Positions 1 through 8,991 of a stretch of DNA of 64,000 nt are shown here, one piece after another; positions within the stretch are counted from its first letter, which is position 1, and the number at the start of each line of letters is the position of its first letter. The notes under the pieces are model-generated. The model was not told the DNA's origin, made no database searches, and was given only the letters and a program-made list of their open reading frames with translations. Location: positions 124,001 to 188,000 of the forward strand of contig NZ_JAOEFX010000001.1 of the NCBI RefSeq assembly GCF_025421775.1, given 5' to 3'. Origin of the DNA: Paenarthrobacter aurescens (lineage in GTDB: Bacteria > Actinomycetota > Actinomycetes > Actinomycetales > Micrococcaceae). The translations under genes and the position numbers were made by a program.

Positions 1-917
1 GCGTTCCGGATGGCGGCAGGTGCCAGCCGGCCCAGCATTGCCTGCACCTCCGCAAAGTTCGGGGCTGTCTGCTGATCCACTACCAGCTCCGCATAGCTGG
101 CGAAGCCCAGCAGCGTTGCTTTCTCTGCGCGCAGCCGGACGGTCGCCGTCACGAGGTCGCGCACATCCAAGGCGCCGCCTTCAGTGCCACGTGACAAGGA
201 TGCTTCATACAGACGACGGCGGATGGCCCGGTTTTCCAGGGACGCGAGAGCGGGCTGGTTGCTCGGCTGGATGAGTGTCAGCAGGTATTTGCCTTCGTGC
301 CCGGCAGCCTTTGCTGCTTTTGCGGCATTGGTGACGTCGTCCGCCGGCAGCCCGGCAAGTTCCCCAGCGTCGTCAAGCAGCAATGCCGAGGACTTCATGG
401 CTTCCTTGACGCGCTGGCCAAATTCCGTGCCCAAACGTGAGAGTTCCGCGTTGACTTCACGCAGCCGCGCCTGGGCGGCACCATCCAGCTGAATACCCGA
501 CTGCCGGAATTCCTTGAGGTATTCCTCCACCAGGCGCGTGGACTCGGCGTCGAGGGTGGAGGTGTCGATGGCAGCAAAGCGTTCGTAGAGCGCGCGGTTC
601 ATATACACAGCATCCTGGTGGGCTGAGAATTTTGGCGAAAACTCAGTTTCCAGTGTTTTGATCTCATCCGCGGCATCTGCCGAAACAAGGGTGAAGAACG
701 ATGCGGCCGCTCGCTCCAGAAGGCGTCCGGAACGCTCCATGGGCAGGGCGGTGTTCTCGAAGGAGGCGGCTTCGGGGTTGTTCGCGATCGTGGCAATTTC
801 TTTCAGGTGTTCGGCAAGCCCCGCCTCCATGGCCTCGGCGTAATGGCCCGTTGAGATCGCGGCGAACGGCGGTAGTCCGTAGGGCAGGGGGCTGGGACTC
901 AGGAGGGGATTGACCAT
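1..917 (-). CDS. M3-family metallopeptidase (peptidyl-dipeptidase Dcp-like), N-terminal part
   Basis: The frame stays open from an ATG at 917 down to the window edge, giving about 305 residues; the C-terminal end lies outside. The visible part matches the N-terminal half of M3 zinc peptidases of the Dcp/oligopeptidase A type: a helical region beginning MVNPLLSPSPLPYGLPPF, a conserved stretch with LYEASLSRG, and RLRAEKATLLGF followed by YAELVV. The HExxH zinc site lies in the C-terminal half and cannot be seen, so catalytic competence is untested. Members of this family cleave short peptides in the cytoplasm. The neighbour capA diverges from it across 82 nt. No strong ribosome site is visible (GAAAGAG lies upstream). 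The subfamily (Dcp versus PrlC) is an inference. Confidence 0.82.
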   Translation of the reverse strand, partial: MVNPLLSPSPLPYGLPPFAAISTGHYAEAMEAGLAEHLKEIATIANNPEAASFENTALPMERSGRLLERAAASFFTLVSADAADEIKTLETEFSPKFSAHQDAVYMNRALYERFAAIDTSTLDAESTRLVEEYLKEFRQSGIQLDGAAQARLREVNAELSRLGTEFGQRVKEAMKSSALLLDDAGELAGLPADDVTNAAKAAKAAGHEGKYLLTLIQPSNQPALASLENRAIRRRLYEASLSRGTEGGALDVRDLVTATVRLRAEKATLLGFASYAELVVDQQTAPNFAEVQAMLGRLAPAAIRN

Positions 918-999
918 GAAGTGACTCTTTCACGTAAGAATCGTGTCCTCAAGAGCGGCACGCCCTGTTTGTCCGGCCTTCAGCCTTAGGATGAAAATC

Positions 1000-2256
1000 A
1001 TGGGGAATATCACATCTGCAGCAGGGTGGATTCGTCCTCCGAGAGCCGTCATCGTGCTGGTCACAACTGCGATCGCACTCTCGTTGGGTGCCTGCGGAGT
1101 CATCGCTGAGAGCGACGACCAGACCCGCAGCAGTGCAGCTCCGGCTCCCGTCACCGAATCCCCGGCTCCAACGCGTACTCCCGCTCCGAACCCGACGCCG
1201 GGTAAAGGCGCTGCTTGCCCCGAACTGCGATGCACTTCCATCACGGTGACCGGGGACATGCTGGTCCACACCCAGTTGTGGCAACAGGCAAGAGCGGACG
1301 CCGCCGCGGCAGGACTGCCGGGCTATACGTTCGTTCCGCTTCTGGAAGGACAGCGACGCTACATCGGCAACAGCGATCTCGCTATCTGCCACCAGGAAAC
1401 CCCGGTCGCGACTCCCGGAGGGCCGTTCTCCGCCTATCCGTCCTTCAACGTGCCGCCGCAGATCATCACTGCGTCCAAGGATGTTGGCTACCAAGCCTGC
1501 ACAACGGCGAGCAACCACACCATAGACCGTGGAACCGAAGGACTGCTCCGGACCTTGGACGCACTCGACGCCGCCGGCCTGAAGCACACGGGTTCCTACC
1601 GAACGGAAGCCGCATCCAAGGAAATCCTGATGATCCAGACGGACGCGGCCAAGGTGGCCATCATCATCGGAACCTACGGGCACAACGGGCAAATACCGGA
1701 ATACCCGTGGCTGGTTGACGAGCTGGATCCCGCGGCCATGATCGCGAAGGCAACACAGGCGAAAGCGCTTGGAGCCGACATTGTCCTGGGCGTCATGCAC
1801 GCTGGTGATGAGTACGCCAGCGAAGCCAATGCCCAGCAGCAGGACGTTGCGCACGCGTTGGTGGACAGTGGCCAGTTCACCATGATCTACGGGCACCACA
1901 CCCACTCGGTGCTGCCGATCGAGAACTACAAGGGCACCTGGATCGTCTATGGTTTGGGCAACGGGGTCACGGAATTGTCCCCGTGGTATGTCGTCAACAA
2001 TGAAGGGCTGCTGGTCAGGGCGCAGTTCAGCCAGAACGCCGCAGGTGTTTGGACTGCCTCGGATCTCGCCTGGGCGCCGTCAGTCATTGTTCGGGACCCG
2101 TACCGATGGTGCTCGGTGGCCAGCGACGCTCCGCAGGGCGTCTGCGCTACACCTGAGGCCGATGCCGGGACCTATCAGCGGACCAAAGCGGTGGTGGAGT
2201 CCATGGGCGCAGCAACTGCGGGCGCGCACGAATTGCTGATCAGCAAGGAAAGGTAA
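1000..2256 (+). CDS. CapA-family (PGA_cap metallophosphatase fold) lipoprotein
   Basis: A protein of about 418 residues. A signal peptide with a lipobox (LSLGAC) is followed by a Pro/Thr/Ala-rich linker, so it is probably a lipid-anchored extracytoplasmic protein. The catalytic domain has the CapA/PgsA signature blocks: TVTGDMLVHTQLW, SNHTIDRG and YGHHTHSVLP, which carry the metal-ligand Asp, Asn/His and His residues of a calcineurin-like fold. Some relatives take part in poly-gamma-glutamate or capsule synthesis, but no pgs or capsule genes are nearby, so the substrate is unknown. In-frame ATGs exist at 943, 991 and 1000; I chose 1000 because AGGA (988-991) sits 8 nt upstream of it. It ends 3 nt from the convergent gatD. 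Confidence 0.8.
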   Translation: MGNITSAAGWIRPPRAVIVLVTTAIALSLGACGVIAESDDQTRSSAAPAPVTESPAPTRTPAPNPTPGKGAACPELRCTSITVTGDMLVHTQLWQQARADAAAAGLPGYTFVPLLEGQRRYIGNSDLAICHQETPVATPGGPFSAYPSFNVPPQIITASKDVGYQACTTASNHTIDRGTEGLLRTLDALDAAGLKHTGSYRTEAASKEILMIQTDAAKVAIIIGTYGHNGQIPEYPWLVDELDPAAMIAKATQAKALGADIVLGVMHAGDEYASEANAQQQDVAHALVDSGQFTMIYGHHTHSVLPIENYKGTWIVYGLGNGVTELSPWYVVNNEGLLVRAQFSQNAAGVWTASDLAWAPSVIVRDPYRWCSVASDAPQGVCATPEADAGTYQRTKAVVESMGAATAGAHELLISKER

Positions 2257-2259
2257 CTC

Positions 2260-3021
2260 CTAACGCGGCCGGCGGGCGGCATGTTCGCGCGCGAGGCGGG
2301 CGTAGTCGTCGTCGGGCGTTCCGGGAACGAAAGTGCCAAACTTGCGCTCAGCCGCCGTCCTGATGAGGAAGTCGGCAATGGCCGGGTTCTTCGGCAGCAA
2401 CGAACCGTGCAGATAGCTGGCTACAACGTTGTTGTACCGAGCGCCCTCATGTCCATCTTTGCTGTTGTTTCCCGCGCCCTTGGTCACTGTTCCGAGGGGC
2501 TCAACGCCGGGACCCAGAGTGGTCTGACCGCTGTGGTTCTCGTAGCCCAGAATGTCCCCGAATTCGGCAGACTTCATGATCACGTTGCCGATCAGCCGTT
2601 CATCCGTGCCGTGGGTTTCCACGTCCAGAATGCCAATACCCGGAATAGTAGGTCCTGTGCTGGTCTTGAAGAACTTGCCGAAAAGTTGGTAGAGGCCGCA
2701 GATCACCAGCATGGGGGCGCCACCGTCGGCGAGCTGCTTCAACTGTTCGGCACGCGCCTGGAGGTCGTCCTGGATAACGAGCTGGCCGCTGTCCTGCCCG
2801 CCGCCGCCCACAAGGATGTCGACGTCCTCTGGAAAGTCGTCGCCGACGTTGTACTCCAGCAGCTCAGGCGTGTACCCGTGCCATCTAATGCGTTGCTGGA
2901 GCACCAGGGCGTTGCCCCAGTCACCGTAGATGTTCATTTCCCGCGGGTAGAGCTGGACAACGCGGAGGGTTCCCTTGCTGGGATGTGCTTCCCGGGGGGT
3001 CGGCTGTGCTTCCGAGGTCAT
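2260..3021 (-). CDS. gatD: Lipid II isoglutaminyl synthase, glutaminase subunit GatD
   Basis: A 253-residue class I glutamine amidotransferase of the CobB/CobQ-like type. The nucleophile is Cys108 in VICGLYQLFG and the catalytic His is at about 205 in SYLHGSLLP. With MurT it amidates the alpha-carboxyl of D-Glu in the lipid II stem peptide to D-isoglutamine, using ammonia from glutamine, on the cytoplasmic face of the membrane. Its start overlaps the murT stop by 4 nt, the usual murT-gatD arrangement and a sign of translational coupling. In Actinobacteria this modification is needed for normal peptidoglycan cross-linking. Assignment is firm from the motif and the pairing. Confidence 0.95.
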   Translation of the reverse strand: MTSEAQPTPREAHPSKGTLRVVQLYPREMNIYGDWGNALVLQQRIRWHGYTPELLEYNVGDDFPEDVDILVGGGGQDSGQLVIQDDLQARAEQLKQLADGGAPMLVICGLYQLFGKFFKTSTGPTIPGIGILDVETHGTDERLIGNVIMKSAEFGDILGYENHSGQTTLGPGVEPLGTVTKGAGNNSKDGHEGARYNNVVASYLHGSLLPKNPAIADFLIRTAAERKFGTFVPGTPDDDYARLAREHAARRPR

Positions 3022-4346
3022 GAGACCACCTCAACTATGGTGATTTTGGCGAGTTCGCGGCGAATAGCGAGCATGGACGTGTAGGTGCAGAAGATTCGCT
3101 TGGGATTGCCCCTCGAGCCGTCGATGAACGTGCGCAGCGCAGCCGTGATGTCCGGCTCCACCACGCCGAACGGCACGTCATCGTACTGGAGGCGCAAAGC
3201 CATGTCATAGGCGCGGACGCCGGTAAGAACCTCCACGCCTTCCTGGCGAAGGGACTCGAACTCGACGTCCCAGAGCCAGGACATGTCGCGTCCGTCTGCG
3301 TAATTGTCATTAATGGCGATCATGGTGGCGTAGCCGCCGGCCGGAAACGACTTCAGGCCCAGCCGGAAGCCGCTCGGGTTCTTCACCAGCACCAACTCCA
3401 GCGGTTGTCCGTCCACTGTCAGGCTTTCACCTCGCCCGAAGGCGGGAGCCACCTCGCCCAAAGCCTTCACGAGTCTTGGCGTGTCAACGGGGCCGGTGCC
3501 AAGGACGGCGCGCGCCAGTGACAGGGCGGCAGCTGCATTGAAGATGTTGTAGACGCCACGCAGCTTCATCGTGGTGGTGACGGTCTTCCCGTCGAACTCG
3601 AAGTCAGCGTCTTGGGCACCTACCCGGCGAAGTACGACGTCGGCGGCCGGCAGGGCGACGGCGTCACCGGTCGCTGCGGCTACCGAAGTGCCGGAAGGAG
3701 AAGGGCCGCTTCCGGTCCGCATCTCGTCGTCGTTCGGAAAAGTGCTGCGGAGTGATTCATCCAGACCGAAGTATCGGACGCTGGGGTGGTGAACGGCGTC
3801 GAGGCTGTTGATGATGTTGGCTATCCGCGCAACACGCGGATCCTCGCGGTTCAGGACCACGGTGTCCGTCGTCTTGGATGCGATGTGCTCCAGCAACCGG
3901 GCAGTCTTGTCGATTTCGCCAAAACGGTCCAATTGGTCGCGAAGAACATTCAGCAGGAGGCTGTATCGAGGCTGGACCTTGTTGACGAAATGCACTGCAT
4001 GGGCTTCGTCGAGTTCGAGGATGGCGATGTCGGCGTCGAGTCTGCCGCGCCAATCCACCTCGCCCAGCAGCGATGCAGCCACTCCGCGGGTGAAGTTGCT
4101 GCCAGTGCGGTTGGTGAAGACTTTCAGTCCCTGGCTTTCCAGGAGTTCCACCACCATCTTGGTGGTGGTGGTTTTGCCGTTGGTGCCACTGACCACCGCC
4201 ACCCCATGGGGGAGTGAGGCCAGCGTTCGCTGCATGAAGCCGGGGTCGATTTTCTCAACCACCAGGCCGGGAAAAGCCGAGCCACCACCCCGGAGCCGGG
4301 AGAGTTTACGGACCAGCTTGCCGAGGGGGACGCTGAAGGAAAGCAT
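3018..4346 (-). CDS. murT: Lipid II isoglutaminyl synthase, Mur-ligase-like subunit MurT
   Basis: A 442-residue Mur-ligase homologue. The central ATP-binding domain has the P-loop GTNGKTTTT (about residues 54-62), and the C-terminal DUF1727 domain has NDNYADGRDMSWLWD with the conserved catalytic-triad Asp region. It activates the D-Glu carboxylate of lipid II and receives ammonia from GatD. An ATG further out (4475) is in frame, but homology begins at MLSFSVPLGKLVRKL, so I start at 4346. There is no Shine-Dalgarno, and TATATT lies 7 nt upstream, consistent with a leaderless mRNA. Oddity: many MurT proteins carry a Cys4 zinc ribbon in the middle domain; here that segment is a Ser/Gly/Ala-rich stretch and the whole protein has one cysteine. 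Confidence 0.94.
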   Translation of the reverse strand: MLSFSVPLGKLVRKLSRLRGGGSAFPGLVVEKIDPGFMQRTLASLPHGVAVVSGTNGKTTTTKMVVELLESQGLKVFTNRTGSNFTRGVAASLLGEVDWRGRLDADIAILELDEAHAVHFVNKVQPRYSLLLNVLRDQLDRFGEIDKTARLLEHIASKTTDTVVLNREDPRVARIANIINSLDAVHHPSVRYFGLDESLRSTFPNDDEMRTGSGPSPSGTSVAAATGDAVALPAADVVLRRVGAQDADFEFDGKTVTTTMKLRGVYNIFNAAAALSLARAVLGTGPVDTPRLVKALGEVAPAFGRGESLTVDGQPLELVLVKNPSGFRLGLKSFPAGGYATMIAINDNYADGRDMSWLWDVEFESLRQEGVEVLTGVRAYDMALRLQYDDVPFGVVEPDITAALRTFIDGSRGNPKRIFCTYTSMLAIRRELAKITIVEVVS

Positions 4347-4353
4347 GCTCTGT

Positions 4354-4359
4354 AATATA
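4354..4359 (-). promoter_or_regulatory. Candidate -10 element of a leaderless murT transcript
   Basis: Read on the minus strand, TATATT ends 7 nt before the murT ATG. That spacing would place the transcription start at or next to the start codon, and no Shine-Dalgarno is visible. This is inference from spacing only. Confidence 0.45.
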
Positions 4360-4435
4360 TCCCAGTTAAGGCATGGAACCCCGCCTGAAGGCAGTCGTCG
4401 GCAGCCGAATGGGACAGCGCCACGGGCCGGAGCAC

Positions 4436-4441
4436 TATGAT
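4436..4441 (+). promoter_or_regulatory. Candidate -10 element of a leaderless pdxT transcript
   Basis: TATGAT is followed by exactly 6 nt and then the pdxT ATG at 4448. No Shine-Dalgarno is present. A -35-like GGGACA lies about 19 nt upstream. The spacing fits transcription starting at the A of the start codon. Confidence 0.5.
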
Positions 4442-4447
4442 GGATCA

Positions 4448-5149
4448 ATGACCAACCCCCTTTCCGACGCTTCATCGCGCGTGGGTTCAGGACTCAGGAT
4501 CGGCGTCCTGGCACTCCAGGGCGACTTCCGCGAGCATATCCACGCTGTTGAGGCCGCAGGGGCCGCAGGAGTGGGTATCCGCCGGCCTTCCGAGCTCGAC
4601 GACGTTGACGGCCTGATTATCCCCGGCGGAGAATCCACCACCATCGACAAACTGTCCCGGATTTTTGAGCTCCGCGATCCCATCAAAGACCGCATCGCGG
4701 ACGGCCTTCCCGTCTACGGCTCCTGCGCCGGCATGATCCTCCTCGCCGATGAGATTGCCGACCCGGCAAAGGACCTTAACGGAAATCCGCAGCAGACCTT
4801 CGGCGGGCTCGACATCACTGTGCGCCGGAATGCCTTCGGCCGTCAGCGCGAATCCTTCGAAACCGATCTCGATTTCAAGGGACTGGACTTCAGCGCGGGA
4901 GAGTCCGGCGTAGATCCCGTTCACGCGGTATTCATCCGCGGCCCATGGGTTGAGCGTGTGGGCCCCAACGTCGAAATCCTGGCGCAGGTTGATCCGGACC
5001 ACGCCAGCCACACGGCCACTTTGCACGGAGTGGCTAGAATTGTTGCAGTGCGCTCCGGCCACCTGCTGGCCACCTCCTTCCACCCGGAAGTGACGGGAGA
5101 GAAGCGCGTGCATGAACTCTTTATTCGAATGATCAGAGGAGAAGCGTAA
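4448..5149 (+). CDS. pdxT: Pyridoxal 5'-phosphate synthase glutaminase subunit PdxT
   Basis: A 233-residue class I glutaminase (SNO family). Signature blocks are [13 protein letters not shown], the nucleophile Cys93 in GSCAGMIL, and SFHPEV with the catalytic His. It supplies ammonia to PdxS, which builds PLP from ribose 5-phosphate and glyceraldehyde 3-phosphate. An in-frame ATG at 4373 would add 25 residues without family homology, so 4448 is preferred. The partner pdxS is not in the window; it must be elsewhere, because murT-gatD occupies the upstream side on the opposite strand. yebC follows 3 nt after the stop. Confidence 0.95.
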   Translation: MTNPLSDASSRVGSGLRIGVLALQGDFREHIHAVEAAGAAGVGIRRPSELDDVDGLIIPGGESTTIDKLSRIFELRDPIKDRIADGLPVYGSCAGMILLADEIADPAKDLNGNPQQTFGGLDITVRRNAFGRQRESFETDLDFKGLDFSAGESGVDPVHAVFIRGPWVERVGPNVEILAQVDPDHASHTATLHGVARIVAVRSGHLLATSFHPEVTGEKRVHELFIRMIRGEA

Positions 5150-5152
5150 AGC

Positions 5153-5908
5153 ATGTCAGGCCACTCCAAATGGGCGACCACCAAGCACAAGAAAGCCATC
5201 ATTGACGGCAGGCGTGCAAAGTCGTTCGCAAAACTGATCAAGAACATCGAAGTTGCTGCCCGCATGGGTGGTCCGGACCTCGCAGGCAACCCTGGCTTGG
5301 AACTCGCCGTCACCAAAGCCAAGAAGACTTCAGTTCCCAACGACAACATCGACCGCGCCATCAAGCGTGGTGCAGGCCTCACCGGTGAGGTTGTCGACTA
5401 CACCGAAATCATGTACGAAGCCCGTGGGCCACAGGGTTCGGCGCTGTTGATCGAATGCCTGACCGATAACAAGAACCGTGCAGCTTCCGAGGTTCGCCTC
5501 GCCATTTCGCGCAACGGCGGAACCATCGCAGACCCCGGTTCCGTGAGCTACCTCTTCGCACGCAAGGGCGTTGTGGTGTTGCCAAAGAATGGCCTCAGCG
5601 AGGACGACATTCTGATGGCAGTCCTGGAGGCCGGGGCCGAAGAAGTGAAGGACAGCGGCGAGAACTGGGAAATCCATTCCGAGCCCTCCGATCTTCAGGC
5701 CATCCGGGACGCCTTGAAGGAAGCAGGCATCGAGTACGAAACCGATGAAGCCGAGTTCGTGCCGTCCATGCAGGTGGAACTTGACGTTGACGGGGCCAAG
5801 AAGTTCGTGAAGCTCGTCGATGCGCTGGAAGACCTGGACGATGTCCAGAACGTCTACAGCAATGCGGACTTCAGCGAGGAAGTGCAGGCTGCCCTCGACG
5901 CCGAGTAG
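5153..5908 (+). CDS. YebC/PmpR-family protein (probable transcription or translation regulator)
   Basis: A 251-residue member of the YebC/TACO1 family, starting with the family hallmark [15 protein letters not shown]. The three-domain architecture spans the full length. Members have been described as DNA-binding regulators (for example of RuvC or quorum-sensing genes) and, more recently, as ribosome-associated factors that help translation of difficult sequences; which applies here cannot be told. A GGAG ribosome site overlaps the end of pdxT. It lies 45 nt before ruvC in the conserved pdxT-yebC-ruvCAB order. Confidence 0.92.
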   Translation: MSGHSKWATTKHKKAIIDGRRAKSFAKLIKNIEVAARMGGPDLAGNPGLELAVTKAKKTSVPNDNIDRAIKRGAGLTGEVVDYTEIMYEARGPQGSALLIECLTDNKNRAASEVRLAISRNGGTIADPGSVSYLFARKGVVVLPKNGLSEDDILMAVLEAGAEEVKDSGENWEIHSEPSDLQAIRDALKEAGIEYETDEAEFVPSMQVELDVDGAKKFVKLVDALEDLDDVQNVYSNADFSEEVQAALDAE

Positions 5909-5953
5909 GCGCAGGCAGCATCCAATTTTGACACTTACCAGGAAGGCCCGGAC

Positions 5954-6532
5954 TTGACTCTTCGCGTATTGGGAGTCGATCCGGGCCTTACCCGTTGCGG
6001 CATCGGCGTGGTGGACATCGAGCGGAACCGCCGTGCCACCATGATTGCCGTGGGTGTCGTTGGCACCTCGGCGGAACTGACCTTGGACAAGCGGCTGTTG
6101 GTCATTGCCGAAGCCATCGACGAATGGCTGGACCGGCATGAGCCGGACGTCGTCGCCGTCGAACGCGTTTTTTCGCAGATGAATGTGAGCACAGTGATGG
6201 GCGTCGCCCAGGCGTCCGGCGTTGTTATCGCAGCCGCCGCGCGGCGGGGGATTCCGGTCGCATTGCATACGCCCTCTGAGGTCAAAGCTGCCGTAACCGG
6301 AAGTGGTACGGCCAACAAGGATGCCGTAACCAAGCTCGTGACCAAGATCCTGCGCCTTGACGCTCCGCCCAAGCCGGCTGATGCAGCCGATGCTTTGGCG
6401 TTGGCCCTCACCCACGCATGGAGGGCAGGCAGCGGAATGGGCGCCGCCGGTGGTGGCTCCGGCAGCAGCTCGCTCACTCCGGCGCAGAAGGCGTGGGCCG
6501 AAGCCGAAGCGAAAGCGCGCCGCGCACGGTGA
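5954..6532 (+). CDS. ruvC: Crossover junction endodeoxyribonuclease RuvC
   Basis: A 192-residue Holliday-junction resolvase with the RNase H-like fold. Acidic catalytic residues are seen in [11 protein letters not shown] (Asp near residue 7), [11 protein letters not shown] (Glu) and the C-terminal [13 protein letters not shown] (Asp residues). RuvC cuts the junction while held by RuvA-RuvB. The start is TTG, supported by GGAAGG 7 nt upstream (5941-5946) and by the family N-terminus. The extra C-terminal tail, Gly/Ser-rich then Ala/Lys/Arg-rich, is common in actinobacterial RuvC. It is the first gene of ruvCAB. Confidence 0.95.
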   Translation: MTLRVLGVDPGLTRCGIGVVDIERNRRATMIAVGVVGTSAELTLDKRLLVIAEAIDEWLDRHEPDVVAVERVFSQMNVSTVMGVAQASGVVIAAAARRGIPVALHTPSEVKAAVTGSGTANKDAVTKLVTKILRLDAPPKPADAADALALALTHAWRAGSGMGAAGGGSGSSSLTPAQKAWAEAEAKARRAR

Positions 6533-6635
6533 TTGTCTGCTGCCCTTGCTAGGGTATTCGTAGATATGTTCGGATAGTCGGCTTTCGTCGCAGTATTTGC
6601 GGCGTCGGAGCCGGCAGAAATTCAGGAGCCGGGTC

Positions 6636-7280
6636 TTGATTAGTTTTCTTCGTGGAACCGTTGCCCACGTCGGTTTGTCCACCGCCGTCATTGACCTCAA
6701 CGGTGCGGGAATGAGCGTCCATGCCACCCCTCAGACCCTGAGCCATCTCAAAGTGGGAACCGAAGCCAAGCTTTTCACCTCCATGATCGTGCGGGAAGAT
6801 TCGCTGACTTTGTTCGGTTTCGCGGACGACGACGAACGCGAGGTTTTTGATGTCCTGCTCAGCGTCAGCGGAGTTGGGCCGCGCTTGGCACTGGCCGTTC
6901 TCGCCGTGCATGAACCCGAAGCAATCCGCGTGGCAGCCCACACGGGCGACGGCAAAACGTTCACCAAAGTGCCGGGCATCGGTCCCAAGGTCGCGGGACG
7001 CATCGTTTTGGAGCTCGCAGGCAAGCTGGTCCCGCACGGAACAGGTACCACTGCGGCCCCCGCAAGCTCCATTAAGGCCGAATGGAAGCCCCAGGTAGTC
7101 GCTGCCATGACCAGCTTGGGTTGGTCCGAGAAGGACGCGACCGGCAGCATCGATAAAGCCATGGCGGATTCACCGGAGTTGGTGGACGCAGGAAACGTGG
7201 CCCAGATCCTCCGTGCCACCCTGCGCTGGCTTGGCCAAGACGGTGCCCGCGCCGGCAACCGCGTAGGCAGCCGTGGCTGA
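6636..7280 (+). CDS. ruvA: Holliday junction branch migration protein RuvA
   Basis: A 214-residue RuvA: OB-fold domain I beginning [13 protein letters not shown], two helix-hairpin-helix motifs in domain II (including [10 protein letters not shown] and [16 protein letters not shown]), and a C-terminal RuvB-interacting domain III ([15 protein letters not shown]). It binds the four-way junction and loads RuvB. A TTG start at 6636 has AGGAG 7 nt upstream (6624-6628) and matches the family N-terminus; a TTG at 6597 is in frame but unsupported. The last 8 nt overlap ruvB. Confidence 0.95.
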   Translation: MISFLRGTVAHVGLSTAVIDLNGAGMSVHATPQTLSHLKVGTEAKLFTSMIVREDSLTLFGFADDDEREVFDVLLSVSGVGPRLALAVLAVHEPEAIRVAAHTGDGKTFTKVPGIGPKVAGRIVLELAGKLVPHGTGTTAAPASSIKAEWKPQVVAAMTSLGWSEKDATGSIDKAMADSPELVDAGNVAQILRATLRWLGQDGARAGNRVGSRG

Positions 7281-8349
7281 GCAGTCGCTTGTCGCCGGGG
7301 GAGAGGAACCGGAGGAGCGGGTCATCGAGGCCGCCCTCCGTCCCAAGAACCTGCACGACTTCGTGGGCCAGCACCGCGTCCGCAAACAGCTCGCCCTTGT
7401 CCTCGAAGCGTCAAAGATGCGTGGCCGCAGTGCCGACCATGTGCTGATGTCCGGTCCTCCCGGACTCGGCAAGACCACCCTTGCCATGATCATTGCCGCT
7501 GAAATGAACGCGCCACTGCGCATCAGCAGTGGTCCGGCCATCCAGCACGCCGGCGATCTTGCTGCCATTCTCTCCTCATTGTCGGAAGGGGAAGTGCTGT
7601 TCCTCGACGAAATCCACCGCATGTCCAGGCCTGCAGAGGAAATGCTGTACATGGCCATGGAGGACTTCCGAGTGGACATCGTGGTGGGCAAGGGCGCCGG
7701 CGCAACTGCCATTCCGCTGGAACTTCCCCCGTTCACGTTGGTGGGTGCCACCACGCGGGCCGGACTCCTGCCAGGACCCTTGCGGGATCGTTTCGGATTT
7801 ACCGGGCACCTCGAGTTCTATTCGGTAGCTGAACTTGAACTCGTTCTTCGGCGTTCTGCCGGGCTCCTGGACCTCAAGGTGAACTCGGCCGGGTTCACCG
7901 AGATCGCTGGCCGGTCACGCGGGACGCCGCGTATCGCCAACCGATTGCTTCGCCGGGTTCGTGACTGGGCGCTGGTTCATGGCATCGAGCAAATTGACGC
8001 CCGATCGGCGTCAGCGGCCCTGGACATGTACGAAGTGGACGAGCGTGGCCTGGACCGTTTGGACCGCTCCGTGTTGGAAGCGCTGATTACCAAGTTCAAT
8101 GGTGGCCCTGTGGGTCTGTCCACTTTGGCTATAGCCGTGGGCGAAGAGCCAGAGACCGTTGAGACCGTGGCAGAGCCGTTCCTGGTGCGGGAGGGTTTGC
8201 TGGGGCGCACGCCGCGAGGGCGCATAGCCATGGCGTCCGCTTGGACGCACCTCGGTTATGCGGTGCCGGCCGGAGTCTTCGGCCAAGAGACTCTGGCGTT
8301 GTTTGGCGAGGACGAAAACCACGCCGAAAGCGTAGATACGGTCGGTTAA
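7273..8349 (+). CDS. ruvB: Holliday junction branch migration ATPase RuvB
   Basis: A 358-residue AAA+ motor. Walker A is GPPGLGKTT (about 61-69), Walker B is LFLDEIHR, sensor 1 lies in VGATTRAG, the arginine finger region is GPLRDRFG, and there is a C-terminal winged helix with RTPRGR. It drives branch migration with RuvA. The GTG start overlaps ruvA by 8 nt, implying translational coupling. Length and all motifs are normal. Confidence 0.97.
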   Translation: MAEQSLVAGGEEPEERVIEAALRPKNLHDFVGQHRVRKQLALVLEASKMRGRSADHVLMSGPPGLGKTTLAMIIAAEMNAPLRISSGPAIQHAGDLAAILSSLSEGEVLFLDEIHRMSRPAEEMLYMAMEDFRVDIVVGKGAGATAIPLELPPFTLVGATTRAGLLPGPLRDRFGFTGHLEFYSVAELELVLRRSAGLLDLKVNSAGFTEIAGRSRGTPRIANRLLRRVRDWALVHGIEQIDARSASAALDMYEVDERGLDRLDRSVLEALITKFNGGPVGLSTLAIAVGEEPETVETVAEPFLVREGLLGRTPRGRIAMASAWTHLGYAVPAGVFGQETLALFGEDENHAESVDTVG

Positions 8350-8373
8350 CACGCCGTATTCAGGTTTTCCCTC

Positions 8374-8379
8374 TAGACT
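8374..8379 (+). promoter_or_regulatory. Candidate -10 element for yajC-secD-secF
   Basis: TAGACT fits the actinobacterial TANNNT -10 pattern and lies about 105 nt before the chosen yajC start, downstream of the ruvB stop. No convincing -35 is visible. The same hexamer precedes rel at 11856. Confidence 0.35.
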
Positions 8380-8484
8380 GGTATGACGCTCGGCACGTTC
8401 GAGTCCTTGATCATGCGCCCGCTTCGCGGATCTGCCAGGGACGTTGCCGGGAACCAAAACGTAAGTACAGAACGGAACTTCCCT

Positions 8485-8877
8485 GTGGATCCAATGACCA
8501 TATTGCTGTTCGTCATGCTTGGACTCTTTGTCTTCATGATGTTCCGCCGCAACAAGAAGACCCAGCAGCAGCAGGCTGAAATGCAGTCCAAGTTTGCTCC
8601 GGGCGTCGATGTCATGACCAGCTTCGGTCTCTTTGGCCGCATCGTTTCCATCGACGAGGCCGAGAACAAGGTCGTTATCGAGCTGTCCCCGGGCAACCAG
8701 GCCACGGTCCACCGCCAGGCCGTTACCAAGGTGGTCGAGACGACCCCTGAGGAAGCTCCGGTTGTTCCGGATGACGCTTCTTCCCTCACTGCAGCGGAGA
8801 CCGAATCTTCCGCAGCTGTCGAGACGCCGGAAGAAACCATCGCGCGCCTCAACAAAGAGGACAAGAAGGACAACTAG
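8485..8877 (+). CDS. yajC: Preprotein translocase subunit YajC
   Basis: A 130-residue single-pass membrane protein. The transmembrane segment MTILLFVMLGLFVFMMF is followed by the basic RRNKK turn, then the cytoplasmic YajC core with MTSFGLFGRIVSID, then an acidic tail. It belongs to the SecDF-YajC accessory complex of the Sec translocon. A GTG at 8485 is preferred because GGAA lies a short distance upstream; an ATG at 8494 is the alternative, and an ATG at 8383 would add 34 residues without homology. secD follows after a hairpin-containing 114-nt gap. Confidence 0.9.
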   Translation: MDPMTILLFVMLGLFVFMMFRRNKKTQQQQAEMQSKFAPGVDVMTSFGLFGRIVSIDEAENKVVIELSPGNQATVHRQAVTKVVETTPEEAPVVPDDASSLTAAETESSAAVETPEETIARLNKEDKKDN

Positions 8878-8927
8878 CATCGTCAGTCGCGGCAACTCCG
8901 CGGAAGACACCTTCTACGGCAGCGGAA

Positions 8928-8965
8928 AGCCGCCGGCAGACGCTCACCAGCGTGCGCCGGCGGCT
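8928..8965 (+). terminator. Strong GC hairpin between yajC and secD
   Basis: AGCCGCCGGC (8928-8937) pairs perfectly with GCCGGCGGCT (8956-8965). A second inner stem, ACGCT with AGCGT, closes a CACC loop. No U-run follows, so it is more likely a partial terminator, mRNA stabiliser or processing site setting yajC versus secD levels than a full stop. Confidence 0.5.
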
Positions 8966-8991
8966 GTTCGGCGATAACAGGAAGATCGATA

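Noticed and set aside
4347..4475. N-terminal extension of murT to an ATG at 4475
   Set aside because: It would overlap the pdxT start, has no homology, and is Cys/Pro/Arg-rich shadow sequence.
5330..6727. A 465-codon minus-strand frame across yebC and ruvC
   Set aside because: Antisense shadow of well-supported genes; no recognisable domain and no ribosome site.
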